Below, piece after piece: positions 12,195 to 25,249 of a DNA stretch of 64,000 nucleotides. The first letter of the stretch is position 1; each line of letters starts with the position of its first letter. The position numbers were made by a program, and so were the translations under genes. A model generated the notes under the pieces. That model worked only from the letters and a program-made list of their open reading frames with translations. It searched no databases and was not told where the DNA came from. The DNA is from Neckera pumila. Taxonomy: Eukaryota > Streptophyta > Bryopsida > Hypnales > Neckeraceae. Location: the NCBI GenBank assembly GCA_963969595.1, contig OZ018411.1, positions 12,464,501-12,528,500 of the forward strand, in the 5' to 3' direction.

Positions 12195-12630
12195 ATCACC
12201 ATTGCCACTTTCAGCTTCTAAGCATCAAGGAACCTTTTGTGCTCCCATTACGAGCTCATTCGTTCTGAATGTGTTGCAGATGGCGGGTAAATATGGAGGC
12301 TGATCAAAGAGTTCGGCCTTCCTTAAATAACACAGTGCAGTACTTGTTGAGAAACAGAAGAATTTCAAGTAGGCTAAGGACGAATTTGAACCATCATTCT
12401 AGGATAGATCACCATTGCCACTTTCAGCTTCTGAGCATCAAGGAACCTTTTCTCCTACCACTACGAGCTTGTTCGAAGTGACTGCATTGCAGACGGCGGG
12501 TAAATATGGAGGCTGATCAAAGGGTTTGACCTTCCTTATATAAAAAAGTGGAGTACTCTCTGAGACACAGCACAAGTTTTCATGTAGGCTAAGGACGGAT
12601 TTGAACCATCTTTCTAGGATTTGCGACACG
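12195..12630. repeat. Tandem duplication (223 bp) upstream of the E3 gene
   Basis: ATCACCATTGCCACTTTCAG occurs at 12195 and 12418, followed in both units by GCATCAAGGAACCTTTT, CGGGTAAATATGGAGGCTGAT and AGGCTAAGGACG. The unit lies 180-610 bp upstream of the E3 start codon. On the minus strand each unit carries a TATA-like site next to AAGGAAGG, so the core promoter itself may have been duplicated. Confidence 0.82.
12531..12545 (-). promoter_or_regulatory. Possible TATA box of the E3 gene (distal repeat unit)
   Basis: The minus strand reads TTTTTTATATAAGGAAGG here. The equivalent place in the proximal unit (12321-12335) reads TTATTTAAGGAAGG, a weaker match. Both lie upstream of the ATG at 12018. 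Which of the two is used, if either, cannot be told from sequence. Confidence 0.3.
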
Positions 12631-14069
12631 TCTCCAGCCACTACAACTCATGAGCCACTTGAGCGCAAGTCAGAACTGCCAAATTGGATGATAAATTCCT
12701 TGAAGAATTCAATGCCGCTGCTTCCACTATTGGAGTTAGAATAAATCATTTGAGAGGCTTCAAAAAAAGGTAACAGAATTGAGAAAGAAGACGTCATACC
12801 CTACAATTTTGAACGAGACAAAATATGTTTTCAATGCAACAATAATCGACTCTTTTATTTTCAGCTTGGGCACTTCAGGGTTTCAAATCGGTCCGAATCG
12901 CTTCAAAAGTGGCGGTAGCGACATGTCACTACAATTACGAAAGTCAGCATCACTCATAATCTTACAAAAAACATTCATAAAACCAAGGTCCTGAGTGTCG
13001 TTACTGATTCCAGTCAACAACCAAACTTTTGAAATTCGGAAGGAATTTCGGTGACGAGAACCCCAAGTTATTCGCAAGTATACTTTCGAACAACAAGCAC
13101 GCAAACATTCGTCAAACAAATAATCTCTACCGACAAACCCTAAAAAGAGCAGGTCCACAAATTGATCTCCCAAACATTCAGCGAGAGTCCAAAGAATGTA
13201 AAATTAGGGTTACCCGCGATCCAATCCCCCAACACCAGACCCCAATTCTTCCTCTCGAATTCCAACGTTTCGAGAACACACGGACGACACACAGCAACGT
13301 GGCATCAGATCGCCTCATCTCCCACCCTTTGCAACCACAAGAACCCAGTTCCTCCCCTCACCACTGCCCCAACCCAATGCAAATTCAAACCCTAAAAACA
13401 CACAACCAAACAAAACATCCACCAAAACCATCGAAACCGCGACTCACTCACTCACTCACTCACTCACTCACTCACCCCAGCGAAGAACGGCACAGGAACA
13501 CAACGGGGGCAACGACCAGCGCCGTGTACAGCAACTCATCGCCCACCCCGTCTATAATGGGCATCGTCTGTGGGTTGGTCCGATCCGCCCCAAACCACCT
13601 CCAACCACCACAACACTTCCACCCCTCCAGCCAGCACTTGTAAGCCCCAAATGCGCAAACGCCAATCCGTCTCTCGCCCGGCAGATTAGCGAACTCGGCA
13701 AGCACAGAAATGTTCCCCAGCAGCAGCAACAGCAAATTCGGGACGCAGTCCACAACATGGGTACGCCGAAAACAAGGAAAGAATTCACCGTCTGTCGCCC
13801 TCGAATGCTTGATCGACTGCTGGATTGGGTTCGGTTGGGTTGCAAGAGACGATGGCGGGCAAATTGAGGATCTGACCGCGTTTACGGGGATGAGAGGATG
13901 GCAAGCGTGACGAAGCTTCGGCTCGTAATATTCGTGGTAATTGCTGGGGGTGACGCGGTGGCTGCCGGATTCGAAATGCGCAGGAACGGATGGCCTCCTT
14001 GGTCGCCACGTCGGCGATGACCTGTCTGGCTGCTCGGATTCGTCCTACCAGTCCTACTTCTGTTATCAT
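12631..14069. other. GC-rich region without a recognised gene
   Basis: Several long overlapping frames exist on both strands (for example 13029-13643 plus and 13472-13845 minus). Their translations are low-complexity or Trp/Cys-rich and match nothing I recognise. A (CTCA)n microsatellite lies at 13442-13474. The GC content and AACCCTAAA-type stretches resemble a plant promoter or leader, perhaps of a non-coding or lost gene. Confidence 0.35.
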
Positions 14070-14347
14070 GTAAGGTGGGTACACCCAAAACCGCCACAAA
14101 TTGGTACTGTGCCTAGTTACTGTTACTAAACTGGTCAAATTTTCATATTGTCTTGTTGACAAGTGAAAGGAGGTTCCAACGCACCAAATAACGTAGCATT
14201 TGGATATTGTATGCAAAAGTTATTAAGGAACAAAGTTTGGTTCTAAAAGCGTTTCTTCCACATAGGTACAGAACTGATTTTGAAGATGTACAGAGTGTAT
14301 AGATGGCGGTTTAAGGTCAGGGGCACATTTTGATGTACCCACCTTAC
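14070..14347. mobile_element. MITE, family D copy 1
   Basis: Perfect 14-bp terminal inverted repeats, GTAAGGTGGGTACA and TGTACCCACCTTAC, enclose 278 bp. The interior (GGTCAAATTTTCATAT, AAGTGAAAGGAGGTTCCAA, CATTTGGATATT) recurs at 46,615-47,000 upstream of the STR12-like gene. There is no coding capacity. A target duplication is not clear. Confidence 0.68.
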
Positions 14348-17300
14348 TGGGAGTAAACATTTTTGGATTTGGAATGTAAGTTGTCAGTACATGAGGACGG
14401 AAGTAGAGATATGGCGGTTGTACTTGGTCTTCCTTAGATTCACCTACAAAATTAGAGTCACTAAAGAATTTTGTAGTAACTAAAATCGTCAAAATAAGGA
14501 ATTCAACATAGTTGAAGGCTTTTAAATAAAATATTTTTTCTTTTGTAATATTAGCAATTGAAAATCATGATTTTTAAAAAATTTGAAAATACTATTTTGG
14601 GATAAGATATGTAATTACAATGAAATTTCAAATTAGAAGTTTCCTAGATAGGCCTTTGTTAGCGTCATATAGCCTTGTTATAAAATCAAAATTTTATAAA
14701 TCAGCAATCAACTATTCACAATTAAGTATAGGAACAAGTTTTAATTGGGGCTATCATTTTTGGGGCTTACAAATATTGGCTAGGGTGATACCTATTCTAG
14801 AGAAGTAGACTACTGAAATTAGTTCAAAATATTAACATTTGAATGTAAACTAATTTGAAATAATGCAACTTTGGTAAATTAGTGTTACTTATACTAATTG
14901 GGTAAATCATGCACTATAATAAATTATGATTTTTCTATTTTATCAATTTTAGATAGTGATCATTAATGGAAGGATGGAACTATTTACATCCAAAGACTTG
15001 GATGAAATATATAAAATGTGAATGAAAATTCATTCATTCATCTATGTATTCATTATTCCAAAAAAGGCAATTCAATTTGAATATATCTATAGCAATTCAA
15101 TGATTTCATTCTAGAAAAAGACTAATATGTTGTCAAATATTCTTCCAAATTTTATTGAACAAATTTTTGTTTTAAGTAAAAACTAATTGCCCAAATGTCC
15201 CTCTCAAGATTAACTTCATAGAGTATTACTAAAGTATTTGAGTTTGAAAAATTATCTAAAATATAGTTTTGTATAAATTAAGATTTTTTGCATTTTTTTT
15301 TTTTTGACACAAATGTGTTGAAGAATATACTACAAGGATCCCATCAGGAAGAAAGGCTACTTTTACACACGCCAGATAAACACAACTTGTCAAGTTTTTT
15401 TCAATGAGGAAAGGCAACCTAACAAACTACATGATTAAGAATTCTTATCTTTTTTTGAAAAATGGAAATCTTGTAATAGAAAAGAAACAACTAGAAAATG
15501 GTCCTTTTTTATTATATAGGGATTCTAGCACCCTAGAAATTTCTTTGCATTTTGAACCCAAAATATTGTATTCCATTTTGAGTAGAAAAGAGTCACTATT
15601 GTATATGATTTTTCAATGCAAATTTTTTTAACAATGACAATTGTAACTACAAGATCTTAATCTCAATTCCAAGAAAAATATATACAGAAAGTTTCAACTA
15701 AAAATCCTTATCATTTGTTCAAAATCCTTACCATTTGTGAGATCTACAAGGTCAAAGTAAACAATATTTTTTTTCCACTTCTATATATTCTAATTCTATA
15801 TATTAAACTAAGGTATAGCTGATTACATGACTGTGCTCCCTTTGAAAAGAATAAATCATCAAAAAAACATCAATAAAGTTTTTTTCTACATCCAAACAAC
15901 ACATCCTTATATTGTAACAATAAAAAATAAAAAGGTAAAAAAATTGAAAAAAAATTGAAAATTCAACTTTTATGGCCCAAAAGATTGTTAGCCTTCACGA
16001 AAGAATGTCTACAAGTGTTAAACAATTTGCCATGTGACAATTCCTCACAAATCGTTCAATAATTGCAAAAATTGAATTTTTGAGGCCAAATCAATCAAAA
16101 ATGCATAGAAAATGCATTCATATTCACATGGGCACATAAGTTATATTTCTAAATTCATGTAAAAAATGTGCACTCAAAAATATAAATAGCATGCACAAGC
16201 AAGTCAAAGGTATAACCACTGCTCTTGACCAAAACCTCAAAAACCACAAAGCAATTGCAAGGGATTTTAGGGCTATTCCAACTATAAAGAATCATGCTCA
16301 ATTGCCTGTTCAGTTGATTTTAGTTCACACTGTTAAACCTGAAAGACCTTGAGCTCTATTAAAAGATGAAAAACGACCTAGAATGGTCTGCTTGGCCAAT
16401 TGGGAATTTAACAAGCCAATATCAATTTCCTCCGAAATAAAAACAGATTATTCAAACTAAACTATTATTATATTAAAAAAAAAGGGTACAAAGGCATCAC
16501 CTGACTCAGCTCAACAAAGGCACCCAAACTACAATGGTCGGTCATGTTATACATAAATAACAAAGCAATCGAAAGGCAAAAGAAAATTGAGACCCTCAAA
16601 AACCACTGAATGTAGATCTTGTCAAAGAACCCAAGTAAAGAATATACATCATATCACCATTGTTTCCGCAGGTGTAAACAATGTTCTCTTAGGGTTTTGA
16701 AAAATAGGTCTCGTGGCAACATTTTGATTTCTTGTGTAGCTAATTTTTGAACATTCATTCAATATTTAGATCAAACTACTCGTTCGTGCTTACAAATAAC
16801 AGAATTCCACACTTTCGAAGGCTTCACCAGTAAAGACAATATCACCCGAGACACAAAAACTCCATATTAGATCAAGAATTCCGTGCAATCTGAAGATTGC
16901 GCACAAGTGGCACAAGTCCCTACTGCATCAGGATTCTTGTATTGCTAAGTTACTAACCACTCCTTCAGATTGGCACGAAGCGGCCAAAGAGATGAACAAA
17001 AAATCCTAAACCCTAAACCAATTGAACGGCGTTGTTGAGATTAAAGCACTAAGGCTGAGTTCATACCATAATTTCAATCCAAGCACCTCCCATGTCTGTA
17101 GACACAAACGACCCCTTATCCTGTACATTCATACTAACACCCAACAACCCTTGAAACCACAAAAGTCACGTTCTCAATTTACCACAGCGTGCCATTTCAT
17201 TTATATGCACATCCATCACCACACTTGGGTGATTCTTTTTCCCACATGGAACAGGTCATGGTACAGGAGTCGTGTGAGGACAGTCGACCGACAGAAATAA

Positions 17301-17659
17301 AAGCGCTATCGCTCTTTACATCCCCAAATTGTATTTACAGTTGGGCATTGCTTGCAGCCAATTATGAGGTCCAACCACCAGCACAGCGGGGAGGAGGACC
17401 CTGACGACCCTCATTTATTGCAATAGGAACTAAGTCTTACCTGTCCGGAAGCCCCAAGGAGCCCTTCTGAGACAAATCATAGGGTCAAACCATCTTATCC
17501 CCAAGATTTCTCTCTGCCCGGGATTCAAGCCACACCCAAAATGGATGTCAAACAAGTAGCAGAAGAGCAGCATTGCCCTCGCCTGGCTTGATCCCATCTG
17601 GTGTGGATGAGACAAAGGAGAGGGCTTTCCAATATAGTCACAAAGACGCAAAAAAAAAC
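14348..17659. other. AT-rich intergenic DNA, ending in the 3' region of the E2 gene
   Basis: No protein or RNA gene recognised. 14.5-16.5 kb is very AT-rich with homopolymers. From about 16.9 kb GC content rises toward the end of the minus-strand E2 gene, and 17.4-17.66 kb is likely its 3'-UTR. Confidence 0.4.
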
Positions 17660-20083
17660 TCAAGGGTCTGCAGGGCCGGCCATCTCCTCGTCACTTGACA
17701 TATACTCCTCATCCTCACTCACCTCGCCGTCACTGGTGTCTTCCTCTGGTCGCCTTCCGATGTCCTCTAATTTTGCATATCTTTCACAATATTCTGCAAT
17801 GTACACAGCAAACAGCTGTGTGGTCAATGTCTCTGAGACACACACACTCCCACTCTGTAGTTGCACATTCAGCGCATACCTTGAGAATCACTCACGTTGT
17901 GTACACATCTGATTGGAGAACGTCCTAATGCCAAGTTTGACTTGTACCCCCGAGGCAGTGCGATTAGAGGGTTCAGAGCACAAAAGCTAGCAAGTGCCAA
18001 ATTAACCAAAAATTAATTGTAAATTTAACCCTACACCTAGAAGATATACAGCGTTTCCAGAGCACGTAACATAAGATACCACTATATTCAAAAAATTATG
18101 TACTTCAAGAAGAGCGTACTGGCTAAGTACCTTTCACTTTCTGCTCGTAATGCTCACGGTCACGCATCATCAAAGCAGCAGCTTCACCGTTCAAGGGATC
18201 GGTCGGATTAGGATAGAGGAGGAGCTGAGGCAAGAATACTTCAAATACATTGATGAGATCTGCATGAATCACAACGCACATTGCACATTGTAAGCACCTC
18301 TGCAGTTTAGATATAATTGAACGCTTCAGGGGCCACTTAAAAAAGAAGCAAACCCTAAATAATTAATCACGATTTAGGTCTCGGAATCAAGCAGACCTGT
18401 CATCCAGATTTAGTCACAAAATCATCAACACTTGAAGAAGGTCACTCACCAAACATGGGACTCCAAGTCTGATTGATGACATCCAAGCACACAGATCCTG
18501 ACCTGCAACCACCGCAGGTGCCCAACGTCTAAGCATCTGAATCTCACGTCCACCACGATTACAGCCATGCTCTTCATAGAACAAGAAGATGCACAATATA
18601 ATGCTCAAACTTCAGCCAAATTGAACCTGAACCTGCATACAGGTTGTGGATAAAGAAAACAAAAAGGCCAAAAGACAGAAAACAAAATTTCTGAGGCCAC
18701 CAAAAGTACCCTCGCTTGACTTGGATTCTCAAAACAAGCCTAATACAACTGACGAGACCCATCACATAGAGCGTGAACTGGATTTTACGTCATCAGCACT
18801 ACCGGTAGTGTACATTGAATTTAATGCAGCTCGAGAATCTCGAAAAACAAAAAACCATAAATTCAGCAATAACAGCCTAGATATTTAGGACTTCCAGAGA
18901 CCGTGATCATCAAATGCATAGAATAAGGACCATCAACAAGAGGAAACAGTGCCCAATCCCTTTGCGCTACGAGTGTCTTTACATCCCCAGGGTAGAAAAG
19001 GAGAAATGAGGGAAAAACGTCACAGAAAATACAGCATTACAAAATTGGCAAGCCATAAATGTAAAAGAAACAAAACCAACACATGGGATTGAGAATTGAT
19101 GTCTTACATCTCATCCACATTAGGATGGAAGATCCTGTTCACAAATCCAATGGAAGGAGACTTGTACGGGTAGGCCTCGGGCAATTCAACACGGATTTTC
19201 CAGGTTCCTTCTTGATACGGACCTGCCAACACTCACTCCGTCAACAATTGTACAAATTCCAATAAAACGATGTATGCCTGCATTGAAGGGCAGCACATCT
19301 ATGAGCTACTGCACTAGAAAGGAAAATGAGAAAAGCCAGTCAGACACCAAAAATCACGTCTCTCCATTACTCCCTGATCAACCCCTTTAGTAATGGTAAT
19401 TCACTCTGATGAAACAACCTACAACAGGAGTAGCTCAACACAGTTTTCAAAAAACCATCGCCTATCATATTCATCTCAATATGCACATCCAATTCTGAAA
19501 GAGGTTATTAACACCATTAAAAGACAGTTCTAGATCAGAAACCCTGCCCGACCACGCAAACCTCGAAAGCCACTACACGTAAAAATAGAAGAGAAATTGA
19601 AAGGATAGTGGCGTACTATCACGTGGCCCATGAAACTCGACATAGAATTCGCTCATTCCATCGTTCACCATCTCCACTTTGTAGTCACTCATCATCCTGT
19701 ACAGCCACAATCATCAGAAACCAAAGACCTTCCTTTCCAATAAAATTCTCATCCAGTTGCGCCTCGCCTCCCCAACGGCACACACACAATTACCACCACG
19801 CAGCTGGCCACATGGATCAAAAATCAAGGGAGAATGACAACAATTCCGACAACCTCCAAGAAACGACGTAGCACCACATGCACACCAATGATTCACTCCT
19901 CTACTGCCATCAACCACAAACGGTCCTCACCACACCTCTACAAGAAGACGCCGAACAGCAGTAATACAGATGCGGACATAAATGAACAAAACGATAGAAT
20001 CAAAAATCCGAAAAAAAAATAACAAAAGCAAAGGCTTACAGCTTCATCACGTCCATCTCCCGCCGCTTGCTTGGGGACGACAT
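17660..20083 (-). CDS. Ubiquitin-conjugating enzyme E2, plant UBC4/5/6 (UBE2H) type
   Basis: Six exons: 20083-20040, 19696-19617, 19222-19108, 18502-18450, 18259-18131 and 17793-17660, total 555 nt and 184 residues. All introns have GT/AG borders and the frame is open throughout. The protein begins [15 protein letters not shown], as in plant UBC4/5/6. It has the E2 core with HPN at 74-76 and catalytic C85 in [15 protein letters not shown]. The C-terminal tail is acidic ([17 protein letters not shown]), a mark of the UBE2H/UBC8 group. The enzyme takes ubiquitin from E1 as a C85 thioester and passes it to substrates or E3 ligases in cytosol and nucleus; in yeast the counterpart works with the GID/CTLH ligase. 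Length fits the family. Exons 1 and 2 are separated by a 343-bp intron and a UTR intron may lie upstream. Confidence 0.95.
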
Positions 20084-20760
20084 GATGCTCTCCAACCACC
20101 ACCAAACCCTCCGTCACCTCCCTCCCTCAATCAATCCAAGTCACAAAAAGCACGCAATCCTCTCCAGAGAACTGCTCCCCGACAAAAAGCAAAGGAAAAC
20201 ACGAGCAAAAGAAGCGCCAAATGCAAAGACGACGGCACACCTCCACGCTGCCGTCCCTTGGTGGCTGTGACTGCTAAAAACAGAGCACCTACCTTCTAAG
20301 CAAACGCAAAAGGGGAAGGCGAGTGCCCTAATCAAGGCGGGCGACTGACGCGCAAAGCGAGGAAGAGGAAAAGGGCAAAGGTTGCGTGCCGGAGGAATGA
20401 TCAGCGCCTGATGAGATGATTTCTCCGTTGGCTTGCTTGCTTGCTCCAGACACTACAACCACCACCCCCAACACTAACCCCCAAACACAACAACACTGCT
20501 GCGACAACACACAGAAAAACAATAGAAAAGACTAGTGCCAAGCCACCCGGGGGGGCTTCGACTTCGCCTTCCTCTTCTTCTCTTCTGCTTCCCTAAGGAA
20601 CACCTCCTCCTTCTTCTTCCCATCATCTCTTCTTCTTTGCCCTCCCTTGCTTTTGCCCATTAAACTTCTTCCCACCTTTTTCCTCGCCTTTTACTTTTTG
20701 CAATCCTCCCTCTTCCCTTTTGTTGGCTCTCTCTCAAAACCTTTTTTTACTACAAAATAG
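20084..20760 (-). promoter_or_regulatory. Leader and purine-rich promoter region of the E2 gene
   Basis: On the minus strand the leader contains a good donor (TTAGAAG|GTAGGTGC near 20296), suggesting a 5'-UTR intron as in many plant ubiquitin-pathway genes. Upstream, 20,540-20,720 is strongly purine-biased on the minus strand (GAAGAAG, GGAGGAGG, GAGAGAG repeats), resembling GA-rich core promoters of constitutively expressed plant genes. A (CTTG)n run lies at 20,431-20,448. No clear TATA box. Confidence 0.4.
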
Positions 20761-23700
20761 GGGTTGTCGATGATCGGGATTTTTATTCCGCAATTTGTAA
20801 GTTTATTATCAAATTGGGTGCAATGATGGTTGTTCTTTTTCTCAATATGCAAACTGAAAAGTAGAGTTTTGAGAGGTGATTTTATAATCACTTTGATTTA
20901 GTAAAACAACAATTATAGTCTCTAACTGAAATTTTTGGCATGAAACCTGGTTTGCGGCACTTTGCTTCTAGTGTTTTTCTTTTGCACTGTAGCAGTATAC
21001 CATGCCGTAAACGGAGGATGGTCCCTCTAAATTTAATCCACTATTACTGTGCCACAACACTAGAGTTTGGCACCATAGTGCTTGAAAATAAAACCTTGCT
21101 TGCTTTTATTCCAATTCCAAACCTAACCTGCTCTTGTTGAATAGATGAATGAAGCTCCAATCTAAAAAGCTTCCTCATGACTTTTCTTTGTATTGCAATT
21201 TTGCTTATAGTGCAATTGTGGGGTTCTTATTTCTGTGTCATACAAATGAATATAGTAAGTGCTGTTAGCTTTTGGTTGTTCAATGGAATAGGTGTATGGT
21301 TGGACTTTAACAACAATGGTTGGACTTTAACTACAATGGTTGGACTTTGGTTGGCCATTTTCTTGTGAAAAGTCACAACTCTTGCCTTGTCTTGTGGTTG
21401 CTCTTCACCACTTTTATGCATGGTACTAATCTTCATCTTCATGGACAACCATTGCTTGTTTTTATCTTTTTTTCAATAACAATTTTTTAACTTCTAAAGT
21501 GCTTTTGTATTTTCTTCTAAAAAATTGAAGAAAATAGTTCCTTTGGAACTGAGATTTTGAACATGAAATAAGTAAAAATGTAAGTATACAATATGTCCTT
21601 ACTTTTGAATATAATACTACAAATCATTTCAAACTCAAGTCTTTCACCATTTTAAGATCCAAGTTCAAAAAGATAAAAGTTTTATTTCATTGAGTGCCTC
21701 TTGTAGATGACTCTCTTCTTCAATATTCAATAAAATTACATGACATAGAATTCAAATTTGTGTCTTTTAATATGATGTATATACACGAGTTGAAAATCAG
21801 TATCTAAAAAATCAAAATTTATGACAACATTGTGAAAAATGGACATGCCATGATTGTACTATAGCGTGGCATAAACACAATATTGTAAACAATAATTTAT
21901 AACATAAGATCAAATTTTTCACCAATCCAATACGTAAATTATATTAACACAACATTGTATAGTGGTAGGAAGAAATTTTGATTCAAACCAATGAATTGAA
22001 AAATTATAGTATTTTAAGGAAAAAAATCATTAAGTTGTCCTACAAAATACAAGCTCCCCTAAAACTAGTCTTAAATACTACCTTAACACATGTAGTAAGA
22101 AAATATTAACTTCAAAAGGCCAATTGTGGGTTGAACAAATTATCAAAAGAACAATTGAAAATCTAGGTAGGTTCCTATGAAGTTCATTTTAGCCAAATGT
22201 TCACAAAATTCTGACACATGATGTGAAAATATATCCCCTTAAGTAGTAGAAGTATTTAAAAAAATTGAATTGTGTGCGTGAATCAAAAGTCATGTTGCCT
22301 TGAATTTTATGGCAGCTTGGGCAATTTGGACATCTTTGGGGCATCTTTTGCTAAAAGGATTGTCAACTTTTGAAATTTGGCATGTAGGTAAATAATAAAA
22401 TACGGAATACGATTATTAAAACAAAAGACCAATTTTAATCCTCAAATCACATTTTAAGAGGAATCAACTATATTAGCTAGTTAAAGCGGTTTCAACAAAC
22501 ATTTTCATCTAAATTCAAGCCCTCTTATCTTGCAATCTAGAAGTCAAAATTCTTGAAAATTTTCCCACATATTCCAAATGTTTGTTTCTAACTTTTCAAA
22601 CCATTCACGTACCTCCAAATGAGAAATAGAGTTGTTTTTGCTAAGTGTCAAGAGACTACAAGAAAGAATATGGAGAAATGCTTGGAGTTTTGAAAGCTCG
22701 CTTTGCAATCATCTAGAACCCTAACCAATTTTTGACCATGGACATTATATGTGATCTTATATTCATTTGTCCCATCTTCCGTTGTATGATTGTATATGAT
22801 GAACATGATGTTACAAGGCCCTACCGTTTGATAGAAGCCTTGTACTTAATGAATTGTTGATTAATATGGTAGAGTTAGAAGATGTGGATAGTCACTATTC
22901 GACTAAGAGGTGATCGTATAGAGCATTTGTGGGTTTTAAAAAGGACAAACATGGCATAAAGAAAAAAGAGGCTTATATTTTCTATCACTGGTATGAGCTA
23001 CGTCCATTTAATGCTAGACTAAGGTTCACATCTTGTAAGTTGAGTATACTATCTACAAAATCTAAAACAATCACTCTATGCAATGGAGTAGAAGTCTGAT
23101 GTGTATGACTAGAGAACCCACTACCTATCACAAAGTCAAACACAAAGTTTGTATACTCATATCTACATGGTCCACAATATCCCAAATGTTATTGCTCATG
23201 AATTATTCCTTTCATCTGAGAATGATCCCAAATCCACCATCCCCTATACAACAATATGGTGGAACCCTTGATTCTCTATACTAGCATGAGCAACTCTAGC
23301 CTATGGCTTTCTACAATAAATAAACTTGCAAACCCATTCTAAGCATTGGTTCCATCCAAACCTTCAAATGCCTCCTTATCTAGACTAGGATTACAAAACT
23401 AGCCAATGAAACCACTATCAGTACCAACATTTCCAATAAACCCCCCTCTGCAATCCAATCATTGTGACCCTTTCCAACACCCATTTCTACAAAATCCAAC
23501 CAATTGTTGTCACTACTAGGAAAATCATGACCAAATCTATAGAAAATCAACTGATTTTTGTTGTTTGGGACACTATACTAATCGTTTCACTGATTTCTAA
23601 TCTATTTGTAAAAACCAACAAAGCTATCAACTTTTTGTTGATTTGAATAGTGCAATGACCAAGTCAACAAAGCTTTGGGAAATTTGAAACCTTTTTGGAA

Positions 23701-24301
23701 TCTTTTGGAGATCTTTTAATATCTTATAAAATCTTTTGAAAATCTTGTAGAATCTATTAGAATTGTTTGGAAACTTTGGACTCTACTTAGTACATTCATA
23801 ATATTTTGGTAGATTTTAGAATGATCTCGTACTGTAGGATTAAGGCAAGTAGGCACATTGAAGTTTAATAATTAATTAACCCTTTATGCCCTAAAGCATG
23901 ATTTCAAACCATTTTCCACTTTTGGACTGCCTCTTCTTGATGCAATATTTATTGGATATGATTCCTGTGAAACTTTTACCAAAGATGTTATACTACCAGC
24001 TCGATGCCTAGAAATTGTGATTAAAAATTTATGTCTCAAGAGGACATTTTTTTAGTTTCGAGCAATTTCAAGGCAGCCATGCCAAATTGACCCAATTGGT
24101 CTAAAATTATTTATACATACTTCAACAAGATTGTTAACATAATTCCTAATGTTCAAAGGCATACAAATACACGATTTTAACTTACAGGCATTTGAAATAA
24201 GTTATTTTCATTTGCACAACGTTTAAGGCACCACAGTTGAAATTCTATGTACAATGGAAATATTTAATTTAAACTTGATCATTCACAATTTGGTGCTTTT
24301 T
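20761..24301. other. AT-rich intergenic DNA with decayed repeats
   Basis: No gene recognised. A three-unit run of GGTTGGACTTTAAC-like 18-mers occurs at about 21,297-21,352. The interval 22,090-22,600 is a decayed repeat also found inverted near 30,000 (listed separately). The rest is low-complexity AT-rich DNA. Confidence 0.4.
22090..22600 (-). repeat. Dispersed repeat family E, copy 1
   Basis: The complement of this stretch matches 30,000-30,480. Shared blocks include TTGACTTCATAGGAACCTA (30,410) against TAGGTTCCTATGAAGTTCA here, plus ATGCCAAATTTCAAAAGTTGA, TCTTAGAATGTGATTTGAGGA and GGGCTTAAA. The two copies are strongly diverged. Element type is unknown and no ends are resolved. Confidence 0.6.
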
Positions 24302-24654
24302 AAACTCAGCAAACTTTGGCGGCCATTTTGGAATAGTAAAATATTTTTTTTTAACTTTGAACTTTAAAAAAGCTAAAAATCAGACAAGATGAACATCTCC
24401 AAAAATCCTTTCAAGATTTTGAGCTTTTAATCAAATGTTATGGACAAAGTTCAAAGAGAGGTTGCAGGGGATAATTTCTTTGACATTTTCAAACGTTTTC
24501 TTTGAATTTTGTCCATAACTTTTGATTGGAGACTCAAAATTACAAACATATTTTTGAAGGTAAAAGTTAGCTTAATTTTCCAACTCTCTTAGTTCAATTT
24601 TTTTGAAAGAACTATTCTACTATTTGCAAATGGCCGTCAAAGTCTGCTAAGTTT
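24302..24654. mobile_element. Foldback MITE, 353 bp
   Basis: The left end AAACTCAGCAAACTTTGGCGG is mirrored by CCGTCAAAGTCTGCTAAGTTT on the right. The inverted pairing continues inward (TTATGGACAAAGTTCAAAG with CTTTGAATTTTGTCCATAA) so that most of the element pairs with itself. No open frame. Superfamily unknown. Confidence 0.72.
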
Positions 24655-24716
24655 CAATATACCAAATTGGAAATGGATAAATGAAAAGAAAAGAAAATTT
24701 TTGCATACATGCAATT

Positions 24717-24840
24717 GTAATGGTGGTTTATTGGTAAAGGCATTTGCCTCTCGACTACAAGATTGTGAGTTCAAACCCCATGGCTAACTATATAGCTTGA
24801 GTACCAGCTGTCTTTAATGTTTGATTAGTAAGAAAAAAAA
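24717..24840 (+). repeat. tRNA-derived SINE-like unit
   Basis: The segment 24,717-24,786 has an A-box-like stretch (GGTTTATTGGTAAAGG), a TCGACTACAAGA anticodon-arm-like part and a good B box (GAGTTCAAACCCC). This is the arrangement of an RNA polymerase III tRNA promoter. Stems are too mismatched for a working tRNA, and a short unrelated body ending in an A-run follows, which is typical of a plant SINE. A short TGCTGTCC/GGGCAGCA hairpin follows at about 24,848. Confidence 0.5.
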
Positions 24841-25249
24841 ATTATTTGCTGTCCAAAATTTTTTGGGCAGCAAAAAAAAAATTCTACTTAGAAATTTTGG
24901 ACAACAAAAAGTTACTGAATTTTTTTTGGATTTGAAAAAATCATTAGAAAAAATCAACATATTTTAGTATGATTTTGACTGAGACAAGTTAGACAACGCA
25001 ACCAAATAATAGGCATGAATAACAATTTTCAATTGTTTTGGTTGTAGGTTTTTCTAGTAGTGTGCTATGGGGTCCTTGGCTCAAGAAATGGGGTTGCACA
25101 AGCAACTCAACTAGCATTCAATTGCAACATGCTGGAATGATCCAAGGTCGTTGATCATGTCAACTTTGCCCTTGCATGGACAATGCACTCCTCCGAATTC
25201 AACCATTTGCCCTCTCCCAAACTCTTGCGCAAATTAGTCATAGAACTTC

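Noticed and set aside
13029..13643. 204-codon plus-strand frame with LTHSLTHSLTH repeats
   Set aside because: The repeats come from a (CTCA)n microsatellite, there is no domain, and overlapping frames on the other strand are equally long.
13472..13845. Minus-strand frame rich in Trp, Cys and Gly (GWKCCGGWRWFGADRT)
   Set aside because: At first it read like a membrane protein, but the composition follows from GT/GG-rich DNA, there is no ATG at the proposed start and I recognise no family.
24717..24790. Functional tRNA gene
   Set aside because: Acceptor and anticodon stems do not pair well enough; only the polymerase III boxes are kept.
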